Shown here: one piece after another, positions 26,101 through 34,276 of the stretch | How positions within the stretch are numbered: position 1 is the stretch's first letter | Layout: each line of letters opens with the position of its first letter | From: CALDTK01 sp963837005 | GTDB taxonomy: Bacteria > Bacteroidota > Bacteroidia > Chitinophagales > Saprospiraceae | Direction: 5' to 3' | Assembly: GCA_963837005.1 (NCBI GenBank) | Contig: CAWIMC010000013.1 | Location: 372,001-436,000 of the forward strand | DNA: 64,000 nt | Translations under genes and position numbers: made by a program | Notes under the pieces: generated by a model | What the model was told of the DNA's origin: nothing | Databases searched by the model: none | What the model saw: only the letters and a program-made list of their open reading frames with translations

Positions 26101-26880
26101 GGCGTCGGTGCCGGTGTTGTTGCTCGCGTTGACGTACTCCACCGTCATGCGGACGTTGGTGGCGCCCGTGCGGGTCCACGTGAAGTAGTCGTCACCGTCT
26201 GCGCGGTTGCGCCCGTCGACATAGCCTACGCGGCCCTCGAGCGGCGTCGCGAGCGAGATCGGTGTCGCCGTAAGGCGTGTGTTGTTCGGCTCCTGGTCGC
26301 TCGCATAGGGCGAGGGTATGAGTTCATACTTCAGGCGGTACCCGAAGCAGCCGTTGGCATTGATCCGGAAGGTGAGCGTGTCCTTGGCGCGGCAGTAGAC
26401 CAGCATCGTATCGAGGCGCGGGGCGCCGAGGGGCACGTTGGGGGTACTCACCAAGCCGATTTGGTTGCCGACCTCATCATAAGTGTACATCGCCACGTCC
26501 GAGCCGGCGTCATTGCTCGTATTGAGGTACTCAATGGTCGCGCGCACCGTACCGTCGTCGGGGAGGACGGCCACGAAATAGTCGTCGACATCACGCTGGT
26601 TGAGGCCTGTGACGTAACCGATGCGACCGTCGAGCGCCACCTGGTGCGCAATTGGCTTAGCTGTCTGGCGGGTATTGTTCGGCTCTACGTCCGCGGCGTA
26701 GGGCGGCGGCAGCACCTCGTAGCGGAGGCGGTACCCGAAGCAGCCGTTGGCGTTGATGCGGAAGGAGACGGTGTCTTTAGCGCGGCAGTAGAAAGTCATT
26801 GTGTCGAGCTTCGGCTGCGCCAAGTGGGACGTTGGGGGTACTCGTAAAGCCGATCTGGTTGCCGACGCGATCGTAGGCAT
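23164..26880 (-). CDS. Giant PPC-repeat T9SS surface protein, C-terminal piece
   Basis: The genuine frame starts near 26816 (PKLDTMTFYCRAKDT); residues before are out of frame. It carries the end of PPC-like repeat 4, repeats 5 and 6 (each opening with EPNNTR), a PKD domain (LTWTFGDGTTSAM), an IPT/TIG-like segment, a long region with conserved-repeat-type domains (GYNITFENVDTAQAAAQIV), an Ig-like segment and a T9SS type A sorting domain (LTLFPNPSTTGEVSL to LVVRR). Predicted secreted and cell-surface; substrate unknown. A single extra base near 26816 separates it from the N-terminal piece. Confidence 0.82.
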   Translation of the reverse strand: MPTIASATRSALRVPPTSHLAQPKLDTMTFYCRAKDTVSFRINANGCFGYRLRYEVLPPPYAADVEPNNTRQTAKPIAHQVALDGRIGYVTGLNQRDVDDYFVAVLPDDGTVRATIEYLNTSNDAGSDVAMYTYDEVGNQIGLVSTPNVPLGAPRLDTMLVYCRAKDTLTFRINANGCFGYRLKYELIPSPYASDQEPNNTRLTATPISLATPLEGRVGYVDGRNRADGDDYFTWTRTGATNVRMTVEYVNASNNTGTDAGVYIYDAVGNQVFLEGLANLPLGYGRRVLNANCLPAGALSLRINANGCIAYKISFQEESAQPDARIEFARYGNDFAFAANELKADKLTWTFGDGTTSAMRLPTHTFAIGAYDVKLRAENTACRLVAERTLRVAVDGIESYAPKGAEMAEPYGRFDLRIFGAGLSATTEVTLTKGGLVLRPIQRVSPATTELTAFFQFDEAEVGVYDLSVKLASGQTYNFPRGFEIRQGRAGFDIQVEAVGPSRIRTNRWTDFKLEISNDRGRVANGVVVGVVLPKGVETDLGDYMRRRTGTFTIKGADWDRLEFNRADFDEEYFGGEFDPNVDTVSVDMDALDAAYGPRRAIDIDTLYEQPLSGELYLLYLPLVLAESKQAIHFKVRSPVSQDLQIVTYAWPETFRNNPLNGKQTDEFKQNVLDLTAVLALTPVPAFKTLGKVIGYWDIFTQAASAEVVDAWYGTNTADKEAYQKWITDATFEFAGSKLPAGKNFDSNAAAAKRGREQMARTAKHIGKTENLLAKTGKGRLKKARAKELQKLADLQRELDGLGEFATEAERQAILDAAKKIATSKGLNLAKDELKDDVFGEDPSATCSTEPKEIKRKPVTSLTSFDPNAIYGNAGVGAKQYVRREEALGYNITFENVDTAQAAAQIVRVTTMLDPQLFDLSRTTLGDVNFGGKTYKMEGERTEFFQDIDLRPAQNLIVRVSAKLDTTSGRFDWQFTSLDPVTKDLTQDVDAGFLPPNKTAPEGDGGVYFTTYLLPTVKTNDSLGAQALIYFDENAPIATNTWSNVVDETAPVSRLAPTATTVNDSTVAITYTGSDVGSGVEDVYLHARRAGEEWSMASYPLPRGGTAEIILNKDIVYSFYVTAQDSSGNREAKAPQAELTVRNGTVGIEYPAHIASALTLFPNPSTTGEVSLRSTEEMLGATVNVFDALGRRMHTAQLDLLEGSVSPLDLSILPTGTYQVQVVSARGEAATLSLVVRR

Positions 26881-28333
26881 ACAGGCTCACATCAGAACCA
26901 GCACTGTTGCTCGTATTAAGGTATTCGACGTAGGCGCGCACGGTGCCGTCGTCGGGCAGGAGGGTCACGAAATAATCGTCGCCATCGGATTGGTTCTGGC
27001 CGTTGACGTAGGCGATGCGGCCCGTGAGCGCGGTATTCGCGACAATGGGTTTAGCGGCAAGCCGGGTGTTGTTCGGCTCGGCGTCCGCAGCGTAGGGTGG
27101 GACGAGCACTTCGTATTTGAGCTTGTACCCGAAGCATCCGTTGGCGTTGACGCGGAAGTACAGCTGACTTTTGGCCCGACAGAAGACATCGGTGCTCACG
27201 GTCACGGGCGCCCCGAGCGCCACGTTGGGAGTGCCCAAGAGGCCAATTTGATTACCGACCTCGTCGTAGACGTACAGCGCCGCATCGGAGCCGGCGTCGT
27301 TGCTGGTGTTGAAGTATTCGATAGTGGCGCGTACCGTGCCGTCGTCGGGCAAGGTCGTGACGAAGTAGTCGTCGACGTCGCGCTGATTCTGGCCATTAAC
27401 GTACCCGACGCGGCCCTCGAGAAATGTATTGTGCGCGATGGGCTTGGCAAGCTCGCGGCTGCCATTTGGCTCGGCGTCGGCGGCGTACGGCGGGACGAGC
27501 ATCTCGTATTTTAGCTTGTACCCAAAACAGCCATTAGCGTTGACGCGGAAGTACAGCTGACTTTTCGCGCGACAGAAGACATCGAGCGTGGCGGTGACGG
27601 GGCCGCCAAGGGCTACGTTGGGGGTACCCTCCAACCCAATCTGATTGCCGACCTCGTCGTAGACATACAACGCCGCATCGGAGCCGGCGTCGTTGCTTGT
27701 GTTGAGGTACTCAATGGTGGCGCGCACCGTGCCGTCCTCGGGCAAGGTCGTGACGAAGTAATCGTCGACGTCGCGCACGTTTTGTCCATTAACGTAACCG
27801 ACGCGGCCCTCGAGGAACGTATTGGGTGCGATCGGCTTCGCGAGCGGGCGCGTGCCGTTCGGCTCAGCGTCCGCAGCGTAGGGCGGGGGCAAGACCTCGT
27901 AGCGGAGTTTGTAGTTAAAGCACCCGTTGGCGTTGACGCGGAAGCTCAGGTCGCTGATGGCCCGGCAGTACACCGTCATCGTGTCGAGCTTCGGGGCGCC
28001 GAGCGGAACGTTCGGAGTGCCCGTGAAGCCGATCTGGTTGCCGACCTCGTCATAGGCATACAGTGTCACGTCCGAACCGGCGCTCCCGCTGGCATTGGTG
28101 TACTCGACGTAGACGCGCACGGTGCCGTCTTTGGGCAGGGTTGAGACGAAGTAGTCGTCCGGGTCTGTCGGATTCGTGGAACAAGCGACAGTGCCCGTGA
28201 CGGTGGCCTTCTCCGCGATGCGGTTGGCGGTGGCGCGGGTGTTGTTCGGCTCGACTTCGGCTTGCGCCAAAACCCACAGTGGGCTGGCCAGTAGGAGAAG
28301 GAGCAGGATGGATCGTATGGGTTTGCGGGACAT
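26777..28333 (-). CDS. Giant PPC-repeat T9SS surface protein, N-terminal piece
   Basis: The start chosen is ATG 28333 (MSRKPIRSILLLLLLASP), giving a signal peptide ending at LAQA. Four tandem PPC-like domains of about 123 residues follow, each with EPN.TR, DDYFV, DGTVRA, SDAALYVYDEVGNQIG and VNANGCFGYKLKYE. The repeats are very similar at DNA level. The frame breaks at about 26816 (GGCGCAGCC, with one A too many). The full gene would encode about 1,720 residues ending at 23164. Confidence 0.82.
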   Translation of the reverse strand: MSRKPIRSILLLLLLASPLWVLAQAEVEPNNTRATANRIAEKATVTGTVACSTNPTDPDDYFVSTLPKDGTVRVYVEYTNASGSAGSDVTLYAYDEVGNQIGFTGTPNVPLGAPKLDTMTVYCRAISDLSFRVNANGCFNYKLRYEVLPPPYAADAEPNGTRPLAKPIAPNTFLEGRVGYVNGQNVRDVDDYFVTTLPEDGTVRATIEYLNTSNDAGSDAALYVYDEVGNQIGLEGTPNVALGGPVTATLDVFCRAKSQLYFRVNANGCFGYKLKYEMLVPPYAADAEPNGSRELAKPIAHNTFLEGRVGYVNGQNQRDVDDYFVTTLPDDGTVRATIEYFNTSNDAGSDAALYVYDEVGNQIGLLGTPNVALGAPVTVSTDVFCRAKSQLYFRVNANGCFGYKLKYEVLVPPYAADAEPNNTRLAAKPIVANTALTGRIAYVNGQNQSDGDDYFVTLLPDDGTVRAYVEYLNTSNSAGSDVSLYAYDRVGNQIGFTSTPNVPLGAAEARHNDFLLPR

Positions 28334-28643
28334 CGGAATGCTGTTTTGGCTATAGATGTATCGGAGGGGCGGAGAAAAGGTGAAGCAGCGATGGCGGCTG
28401 GAAGGCGGCGTCGGCCTGGGGGCGAGGCCTGCGGCGTTCTGTGCTATCGTGCTATGCTGGCGTGCCGACATGATCTGCTGTTCCGAAGTGCTAACTTAAC
28501 ACTTCTTGACGCCCCCCCCCCGCACGCCCACGAGCCGCCGTGCGCGCGTCGTAAAGCGGTAGCGTCACAACGAGGCCGCAGGCCGTCACCACCAGCGAAG
28601 CGTCACAACCAGGCCGCAGGCCGTCACACTAAAAGCGCAGCGC
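28334..28643. other. Intergenic region between the PPC protein and glyA
   Basis: It holds a run of ten C (28512-28521), two direct 29-bp copies with one difference (28561-28589 and 28599-28627, core AGCGTCACAAC and GGCCGCAGGCCGTCAC, period 38) and the glyA promoter at its right end. I see no gene in it. Confidence 0.7.
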
Positions 28644-28651
28644 TACCTTTG
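28644..28651 (+). promoter_or_regulatory. TACCTTTG promoter element of glyA
   Basis: This is a perfect TAnnTTTG -7 element of Bacteroidota. It ends only 4 nt before ATG 28656, so the leader must be very short or the start slightly downstream. Confidence 0.55.
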
Positions 28652-28655
28652 TACT

Positions 28656-29941
28656 ATGCAAGACCGCGTCTTCGACCTCATCGACCAAGAACTCGAGCGC
28701 CAACAAGACGGCATCGAGCTCATCGCCTCCGAGAACTTCACCTCCGAGGCCGTTATGCGCGCCTCCGGGAGCTGCCTCACCAACAAGTACGCCGAGGGCT
28801 ATCCCGGCAAGCGCTACTACGGCGGCTGCGAGGTGGTGGACGAGGTCGAGCAACTCGCCATCGACCGCCTCTGCGAACTTTTCGGCGCCGAGTACGCCAA
28901 CGTGCAGCCGCACTCCGGGGCGCAGGCGAATGCGGCCGTGTTTCTGGCGTGCTTAGAGCCGGGCGATGCGATTCTAGGTTTCGACCTAAGCCACGGTGGA
29001 CACCTCTCAGCCACGGTTCGCCGGTCAACTTCTCGGGCAAGTATTTCGATGCGCACTTTTATGGTGTCGAACAGGACACTGGGCGGGTCGACATGGACAA
29101 GGTTTTGGCGAAAGCCCAAGAAGTGAAGCCCAAGCTGCTCATCTGCGGGGCTTCGGCCTACTCGCGGGACTGGGACTACGCGCGCTTCCGCAAGATCGCC
29201 GATGAGGTGGGTGCCGTCTTGCTGGCCGACATCGCGCACCCCGCCGGGCTCATCGCGGCGGGTCTGCTCAACGATCCGCTACCCCACTGTCACATCGTGA
29301 CCTCGACGACGCACAAAACGCTGCGCGGTCCGAGGGGCGGCCTGATCATGATGGGTCGCGATTTCGAGAATCCTTTCGGCAAAACGACCAAGAAGGGTGA
29401 TGCAATCATGATGTCGTCGATCCTCAACTCGGCCGTCTTCCCAGGGATGCAGGGCGGTCCCCTCGAGCACGTCATCGCCGCCAAGGCCGTGGCCTTCGGG
29501 GAGTGCCTCCAGCCTGAGTGGAAGGACTACGGCCGGCAAGTCATCGCCAACGCACAGGCTTTCGCCAAAACCCTCATCGCGAAGGGCTACCACATCATTT
29601 CCGGCGGTACGGAGAATCACTCGATGCTCATCGACCTGAGCAATAAGAACATCACCGGCAAGCAGGCCGAGCAGGCCCTCAACGCCGCCCACATCACGCT
29701 CAACAAGAACATGGTGCCCTTCGACAAGCGCAGCCCGTTTGTGACTAGCGGCATCCGCATCGGGACAGCGGCGGTGACGACGCGTGGCTTCGACGAGGCG
29801 GCTTGCGTGAAAACGGTGGAGTGGATTGACCGGGTGCTGAGCGATGTCGACAATGAGGCGCTGCACGCGCAAGTAAGGATGGAGGTGAAGGCGTTTATGG
29901 CGGGGTATCCGCTGTATGCGGAGCGGGGGGTGATGGCCTGA
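28656..29941 (+). CDS. glyA: Serine hydroxymethyltransferase GlyA, interrupted by a 2-nt frameshift
   Basis: It interconverts serine and glycine with PLP and tetrahydrofolate. The first part from ATG 28656 contains IELIASENFTSEAV, YPGKRYYGGCE and DLSHGGHL. At 29004-29008 (CTCTC) a CT dinucleotide is extra: removing it gives HGGHLSHGSPVNFSGKYF and restores the frame to 29941. The second part has the PLP-lysine region HIVTSTTHKTLRGPRGG and SGIRIGTAAVTTRGF. Total length would be about 427 aa, normal for GlyA. As read, translation stops at 29126. glyA is a core gene, so a sequencing indel is more likely than a true null. Dispersed-motif copies lie at 29102, 29374 and 29560. Confidence 0.93.
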
Positions 29942-29975
29942 CGGCAAAAAAGGCCCTTACACCGTCCCGTCGAGC

Positions 29976-30592
29976 CATCATGCGCGCGGTTGAAGAGCCG
30001 CGTTTGCCTGGCTCCCGCCAGGTGCCGAGACATCAGGACGGGCTGTACTACCATGCTGTGGACCTGGCGGGAGCCAGGCAAACACCGCCCGTGCACCGTC
30101 CCGTCGAGCCATCATGCGCACGGTTGAAGAGCCGCGTTTGCCTGGCTCCCGCCAGGTGCCGAGACATCAGGACGGGCTGTACTACCATGCTGTGGACCTG
30201 GCGGGAGCCAGGCAAACACCGCCCGTGCACCGTTCCGTCGAGCCATCATGCGCACGTCTGCCAGGCCGTGTTTGCCTGGCTCCCGCCAGGTCCACAGCCG
30301 TTGGACGTGCCCGCACCTGGCAGGAGCCAGGCAAACACGGCTCGTGCACCGTCCCGTTGGGCCATCATGCGCGCGTCTGCCGAGCCGTGTTTGCCTGGCT
30401 CCCGCCAGGTCCACAGCCGTTGGACGTGCCCGCACCTGGCGGGAGCCAGGCAAACACCGCCCGTGCACCGTCGCGTCGGGCCATCATGCGCGCGTCTGCC
30501 GAGCCGTGTTTGCCTGGCTCCCGCCAGGTCCACAGCCGTTGGACGTGCCCGCACCTGGCGGAGCCAGGCAAACACGGCTCGTGCACCGTCCC
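29976..30592. repeat. Tandem array of paired hairpins, five units
   Basis: Units begin with CATCATGCGC at 29976, 30110, 30244, 30363 and 30482 (periods 134, 134, 119, 119). Each unit carries GTTTGCCTGGCTC(CC)GCCAGGT and then its reverse complement, so every arm is itself a small hairpin (CCTGGC/GCCAGG) and the two arms can also pair with each other. Two spacer types occur. Units are near-identical, and no protein-coding signal is evident. It lies between glyA and the MFS operon. Confidence 0.9.
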
Positions 30593-30612
30593 CCCAGCCG
30601 CTACCCACACCC

Positions 30613-30620
30613 TACCTTCC
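30613..30620 (+). promoter_or_regulatory. TACCTTCC promoter-like element of the MFS operon
   Basis: It lies 7 nt before ATG 30627 and 20 nt after the hairpin array. It is identical to the elements before the starts at 41482, 7439 and 1863. Confidence 0.5.
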
Positions 30621-30626
30621 TCCCCC

Positions 30627-31988
30627 ATGCCCGCCGCCACCCACACCTTCCACACCGCCTACATCCTGCGCGTCTCCCTGGTCGCCGGGCTCGGGGGACT
30701 GCTCTTCGGCTTCGACACGTCGGTCATCTCCGGGGCCGTCCCCTTCATCACCACCTACTTCGCGCTGGCCGACTACAGTCTCGGGTGGGCCGTGAGCTCG
30801 ATCCTCATCGGGTGCGCCGCCGGGGCGCTGGTGGCCGGGGCGCTGGCCGAGGCGTTCGGGCGGCGCTTCGTGCTCTTCGTGTGCGCGGTGCTGTTCGGGG
30901 TGTCGGCCGTGGGGAGCGCCGCCTCGACGACGCTCACGGAGTTCGTCGCCTACCGGCTCGTCGGCGGACTCGGCGTCGGCGCGGCGGCCGTCGTGAGCCC
31001 GATGTACATCGCCGAACTCGTGCCCTCGGACTGGCGCGGGCGACTCGTGTCCCTCTACCAGATGGCCATCGTCACGGGGGTGCTGCTGTCGTACGCGGTC
31101 AACTACGGCATGGCCGACCTCGGCGAAAACAACTGGCGCTACATGTTCGGCTCCGAGATCATCCCGACGCTGCTGTTCTTCGGGATGCTGTTCGCCGTGC
31201 CCGAGACCCCGCGCTGGCTCATCGGCCACGGCCGCGTCGCGGAGGCGCGCGCCATCCTCGAGCGCGTGGGGGGGCCGGGTTTTGCGGAAGCGGAAGTAGA
31301 CCACATCGAGGCGAGTTTTGCGGAAGCGGACCCACAGACCTCCGAGCTCTCGCTGCTCTTCTCCCCGCGGTACCTGCCCATCGTCGTCATCGGCGTCATG
31401 GTGGCGGTCTTCCAGCAGATCACCGGCATCAACTCCATCCTCTACTACGCGCCCTACATCTTCGCCCAGACCGGGCTCGACACCTCGAGCGCGCTGCTGC
31501 AGACCATCGGCATCGGCGCGATCAACTTTCTGGCCGTCCTGGTGGCGATCGCGTTGGTCGACCGCGTCGGGCGCCGGCCGCTGCTGCTCTTCGGGAGCGC
31601 CGCGATGGTGCCCGCGCTCATCGGGGTGGCCCTGTGCTTCCACTACCGATACTTCGACCACTACCTCGTGCTCGTCTTCATGCTCCTCTACGTCGGGGCC
31701 TTCGGGGCCACGCTCGGGGCGGTGACGTGGGTGTTCTTGTCGGAGGTGTTCCCCAACCGTATCCGCGGACTCGCCATGGCCGCCGCGACGCTCGCGCTCT
31801 GGCTCGCCAATTTCGTCGTGACCTATACCTTCCCCATCATGACCGAGCGCCTCGGCACCGCCGCCACGCTCCTCACCTACGCCGGGGCCTGTGCCCTGGC
31901 CTGCGCCTACACCTACTACAAGGTGCCGGAGACGAGGGGCAAGACCCTGGAGGAAATCGAGGCGGCTTTCGCCAAAACCTATACCTAA
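30627..31988 (+). CDS. Sugar porter family MFS transporter
   Basis: 453 aa with 12 predicted helices. Sugar-porter signatures are GLLFGFDTSVISGA (helix 1), RLVGGLGVGAAAVVSPMYIAE, PETPRWLI, QQITGINSILYY (helix 7), DRVGRRPLLL and PETRGKTLEEIE near the end. These proteins import hexoses, polyols or inositol-like substrates by proton symport. The start is ATG 30627; longer frames upstream only read through the repeat array. It is first in an operon with the dioxygenase and TIM-barrel genes. A dispersed-motif copy encodes AFAKT near the C-terminus. Confidence 0.93.
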   Translation: MPAATHTFHTAYILRVSLVAGLGGLLFGFDTSVISGAVPFITTYFALADYSLGWAVSSILIGCAAGALVAGALAEAFGRRFVLFVCAVLFGVSAVGSAASTTLTEFVAYRLVGGLGVGAAAVVSPMYIAELVPSDWRGRLVSLYQMAIVTGVLLSYAVNYGMADLGENNWRYMFGSEIIPTLLFFGMLFAVPETPRWLIGHGRVAEARAILERVGGPGFAEAEVDHIEASFAEADPQTSELSLLFSPRYLPIVVIGVMVAVFQQITGINSILYYAPYIFAQTGLDTSSALLQTIGIGAINFLAVLVAIALVDRVGRRPLLLFGSAAMVPALIGVALCFHYRYFDHYLVLVFMLLYVGAFGATLGAVTWVFLSEVFPNRIRGLAMAAATLALWLANFVVTYTFPIMTERLGTAATLLTYAGACALACAYTYYKVPETRGKTLEEIEAAFAKTYT

Positions 31989-32000
31989 TCTTCGACCACC

Positions 32001-32879
32001 ATGAACCTCCAAGACGCCTACGTCGGGGCCAGCCTCTCCGACGCCAACCGCGACTTCTACCGCGACTACGGCTACCTCATCGCGCCCGACCTGCTCAAGC
32101 CCGCAGAGATCAGCGAACTCAAAGCCGAAACCGCCGCCGTCTTCCGGGGCAAACGCGGCCAGATCGAGGGGCTCGTCGAGGTGAGCGACGACACGCCCGA
32201 CGGCGAAGTGCTGCGTAAATACAGCGCCATCCACTTCCCGCACAAGATCAGCCCCGTGGTCCGGGACTACCTCTCGCACCCGCGCGTGGTCGACGTCCTC
32301 ACGGGCGTCGTGAGCCCGAACGTCAAATGCATGCAGTCAATGCTGTTCGTCAAGGCCCCCGGCAAACCCGGGCAGTCGTGGCACCAGGACGAGTACTACA
32401 TCCCGACGCGCGACCGTAGCCTCGTGGGCGCGTGGATCGCCGTCGACGACGCCGACCGCGCCAACGGCTGCCTCTGGATCATCCCCGGGTCCCACCGCCC
32501 CGGCCACCTCCGCCGCCGCGTCCCTACTTCGGACGCCAACTTCGCCGATGTCGAGACGATCGACGTGTCCGAGTTCCCCGACGACCTCAAGATCCCCGTC
32601 GAGGTCAAGAGTGGCTCGGTGGTCTTCTTCAACGGCTACGTCCTGCACGCCTCGCACGCCAATACGACCAAGGATCGCTTCCGCACCGCGCTCGTCAACC
32701 ACTACATGAGCGCCGAGTCGCTGCTGCCGTGGGATCAGGACGGGAAGCTCCCGCCGACCGAGGACCTCCGCGACATCGTCATGGTGGCCGGGGAGGACCC
32801 CTACGCGCACAAGGGCACCCAGGAGGCCAACCGCCCCTACCTCCGCCCAGAGGTCTTGCGCGACAAAACCGACGGATGA
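32001..32879 (+). CDS. Phytanoyl-CoA dioxygenase (PhyH) family protein
   Basis: 292 aa. Fe(II)/2-oxoglutarate oxygenase signature: proximal HxD in SWHQDEYYIPTRD, a facial core (GAWIAVDDADRANGCLWIIPG), distal His in NGYVLHASHANTT and the 2OG-binding Arg in DRFRTALVNHYM. It starts 12 nt after the MFS gene and overlaps the next start as ATGA. In such operons the enzyme probably oxidises the imported compound; the true substrate is not deducible. Confidence 0.9.
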   Translation: MNLQDAYVGASLSDANRDFYRDYGYLIAPDLLKPAEISELKAETAAVFRGKRGQIEGLVEVSDDTPDGEVLRKYSAIHFPHKISPVVRDYLSHPRVVDVLTGVVSPNVKCMQSMLFVKAPGKPGQSWHQDEYYIPTRDRSLVGAWIAVDDADRANGCLWIIPGSHRPGHLRRRVPTSDANFADVETIDVSEFPDDLKIPVEVKSGSVVFFNGYVLHASHANTTKDRFRTALVNHYMSAESLLPWDQDGKLPPTEDLRDIVMVAGEDPYAHKGTQEANRPYLRPEVLRDKTDG

Positions 32880-33700
32880 GTCTCGCCGTCCAATTCTTCT
32901 GCCCGCGCTGGGGCTACGAGCGCCTCTCCTGGCGGGACTTCGCCGCCTACGCCGCAGACCACGGTTACGACGGCGTCGAGGTGGCCTTCCCGCGTGATAC
33001 CCCGCCCGCCGAGCTGGACGCCGCCTGGGACGCCGCCGCCCGCCGGGGCCTGCCCGTCATCGTGCAGCACTACGACACCTACGAGGCCGATTTCGCCGAG
33101 CACCGCGACCTGTACGCCGCGTGGTTCGAGATGGTCCGCGGCTACGGGGCCCTCAAGGTCAACTCGCAGACGGGCAAGGACTTCTTCGCCTTTCGGCAAA
33201 ACGCCGAGCTCTTCGACATCGCGGACGCCTTTGCGCGCTCGAGCGGGATACCCGTGGTGCACGAGACCCACCGCAACAAATTCAGCTTCGCCGCGCACGT
33301 CACGCGCGACTACCTAGAACGCCTGCCGGACCTGCGCCTCACGCTCGACATCTCGCACTGGTGCTGCGTGGCCGAGTCCTACCTCGCCGACCAACCCGAG
33401 GCTGTCGCCCTCGCCATCGCGCGCACCGATCACCTCCACGCGCGCGTCGGCCACCCGGAAGGTCCGCAGGTGCCCGACCCGCGCGCACCGGAGTGGGCCG
33501 ACGCAGTCGAGACGCACTTCGCGTGGTGGGACCGCGTGGTGGAGCGGCACCGTGCAGAAGCGCTCCCAGTCATGACGGTGACCGCGGAGTTCGGGCCGGC
33601 GCCCTACACCACGCCGCTACCCCATTCTCGCGAGCCGATCGCCGACCAGTGGGCGATCAATGCGTGGGTGGTCGAGACACTACGCTCACGGTGGGAATAA
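32876..33700 (+). CDS. Sugar phosphate isomerase/epimerase-type TIM-barrel protein
   Basis: 274 aa from ATG 32876, which overlaps the PhyH stop. AP-endonuclease-2-like TIM-barrel features are present: GYDGVEVAFP, VIVQHYDTYEADF, VVHETHRNKFSF (metal-binding Glu/His), LTLDISHWCC (Asp/His), DHLHARVGHPEGPQ and TVTAEFGPAPY. Xylose-isomerase-like metal ligands E, D, H and E appear in order. Likely an epimerase, isomerase or hydrolase working with the co-encoded dioxygenase and transporter on a sugar or polyol. Last gene of the operon. Confidence 0.88.
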   Translation: MSLAVQFFCPRWGYERLSWRDFAAYAADHGYDGVEVAFPRDTPPAELDAAWDAAARRGLPVIVQHYDTYEADFAEHRDLYAAWFEMVRGYGALKVNSQTGKDFFAFRQNAELFDIADAFARSSGIPVVHETHRNKFSFAAHVTRDYLERLPDLRLTLDISHWCCVAESYLADQPEAVALAIARTDHLHARVGHPEGPQVPDPRAPEWADAVETHFAWWDRVVERHRAEALPVMTVTAEFGPAPYTTPLPHSREPIADQWAINAWVVETLRSRWE

Positions 33701-33706
33701 GGCGTG

Positions 33707-33975
33707 TTTGCCTGGCTCCGCCAGGTGCCGTGACATCACGACGAGCAGGCACGACGAGCCATGTTTGCCTGGCTCTGCCAGGTGCCGTGACATCACGACG
33801 AGCAGGCACGACGAGCCGGGTTTGCCTGGCTCTGCCAGGTGCCGTGACATCACGACGAGCAGGCACGACGAGCCTGGTTTGCCTGGCTCTGCCAGGTGCC
33901 GTGACATCACGACGAGCGGCACGACGAGCCGGGTTTGCCTGGCTCTGCCAGGTCCAAAGCCGGTGGACGTGTTCG
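33707..33975. repeat. 57-bp tandem repeat array, five units, after the TIM-barrel gene
   Basis: Units begin with TTTGCCTGG at 33707, 33764, 33821, 33878 and 33934 (periods 57, 57, 57, 56). Each has the small hairpin CCTGGC-TCT-GCCAGG followed by GTGCCGTGACATCACGACGA and GCAGGCACGACGAGCC. The array starts 6 nt after the operon's stop codon. The hairpin core is shared with the arrays at 29976 and 42190. Confidence 0.9.
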
Positions 33976-34276
33976 CACCTGCAGCCTGACTAGGGACGTA
34001 ATCAAAGAGCGTGAGTAGGGGGCCCGCGCAGCAGGGGAATCTACTCTAAGCTAGACCCTTTAGTAGGAACCAAGTCTAAGTAGCCCTCTGGGGAATCTGG
34101 TCTAAGCAGACAAACACAGCTCGTGCACCATACCGTCATGCCGCTGTGCCCACGGAGGAGTAGCCGCGCTTGCGCCAATAGACCCGAATATGATCCGAAG
34201 TACGCAGGTTATCAATTGGCGCTGGAGTAGCGCAAGGCTGGGTCGCTAAGTTAGAGGCCTTCCGAGCCTTACCGAT
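33976..34276. other. Intergenic region without a recognised gene
   Basis: It follows the 57-bp array and contains two imperfect direct copies of GGGGAATCTACTCTAAGC (34034-34051 and 34090-34107). No coding or RNA signal is recognised. Confidence 0.6.

Noticed and set aside
28346..28655. Extending glyA upstream to 28346
   Set aside because: This frame merely stays open through repeats and a poly-C run; GlyA homology and the TACCTTTG element place the start at 28656.
28656..29941. Programmed frameshifting in glyA
   Set aside because: There is no slippery heptamer or downstream pseudoknot; a CT duplication in a CTCTC run explains it more simply.
29980..30626. Protein-coding extension of the MFS gene through the repeat array
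   Set aside because: The translated array is repetitive (VCLAPAR-type units), appears in several frames and on both strands, and the sugar-porter N-terminus begins at 30627.
29976..33975. CRISPR array reading of the hairpin repeats
   Set aside because: The stretches between repeats are near-identical instead of unique, unit lengths (134/119/57) are unlike CRISPR, and no cas gene is present.
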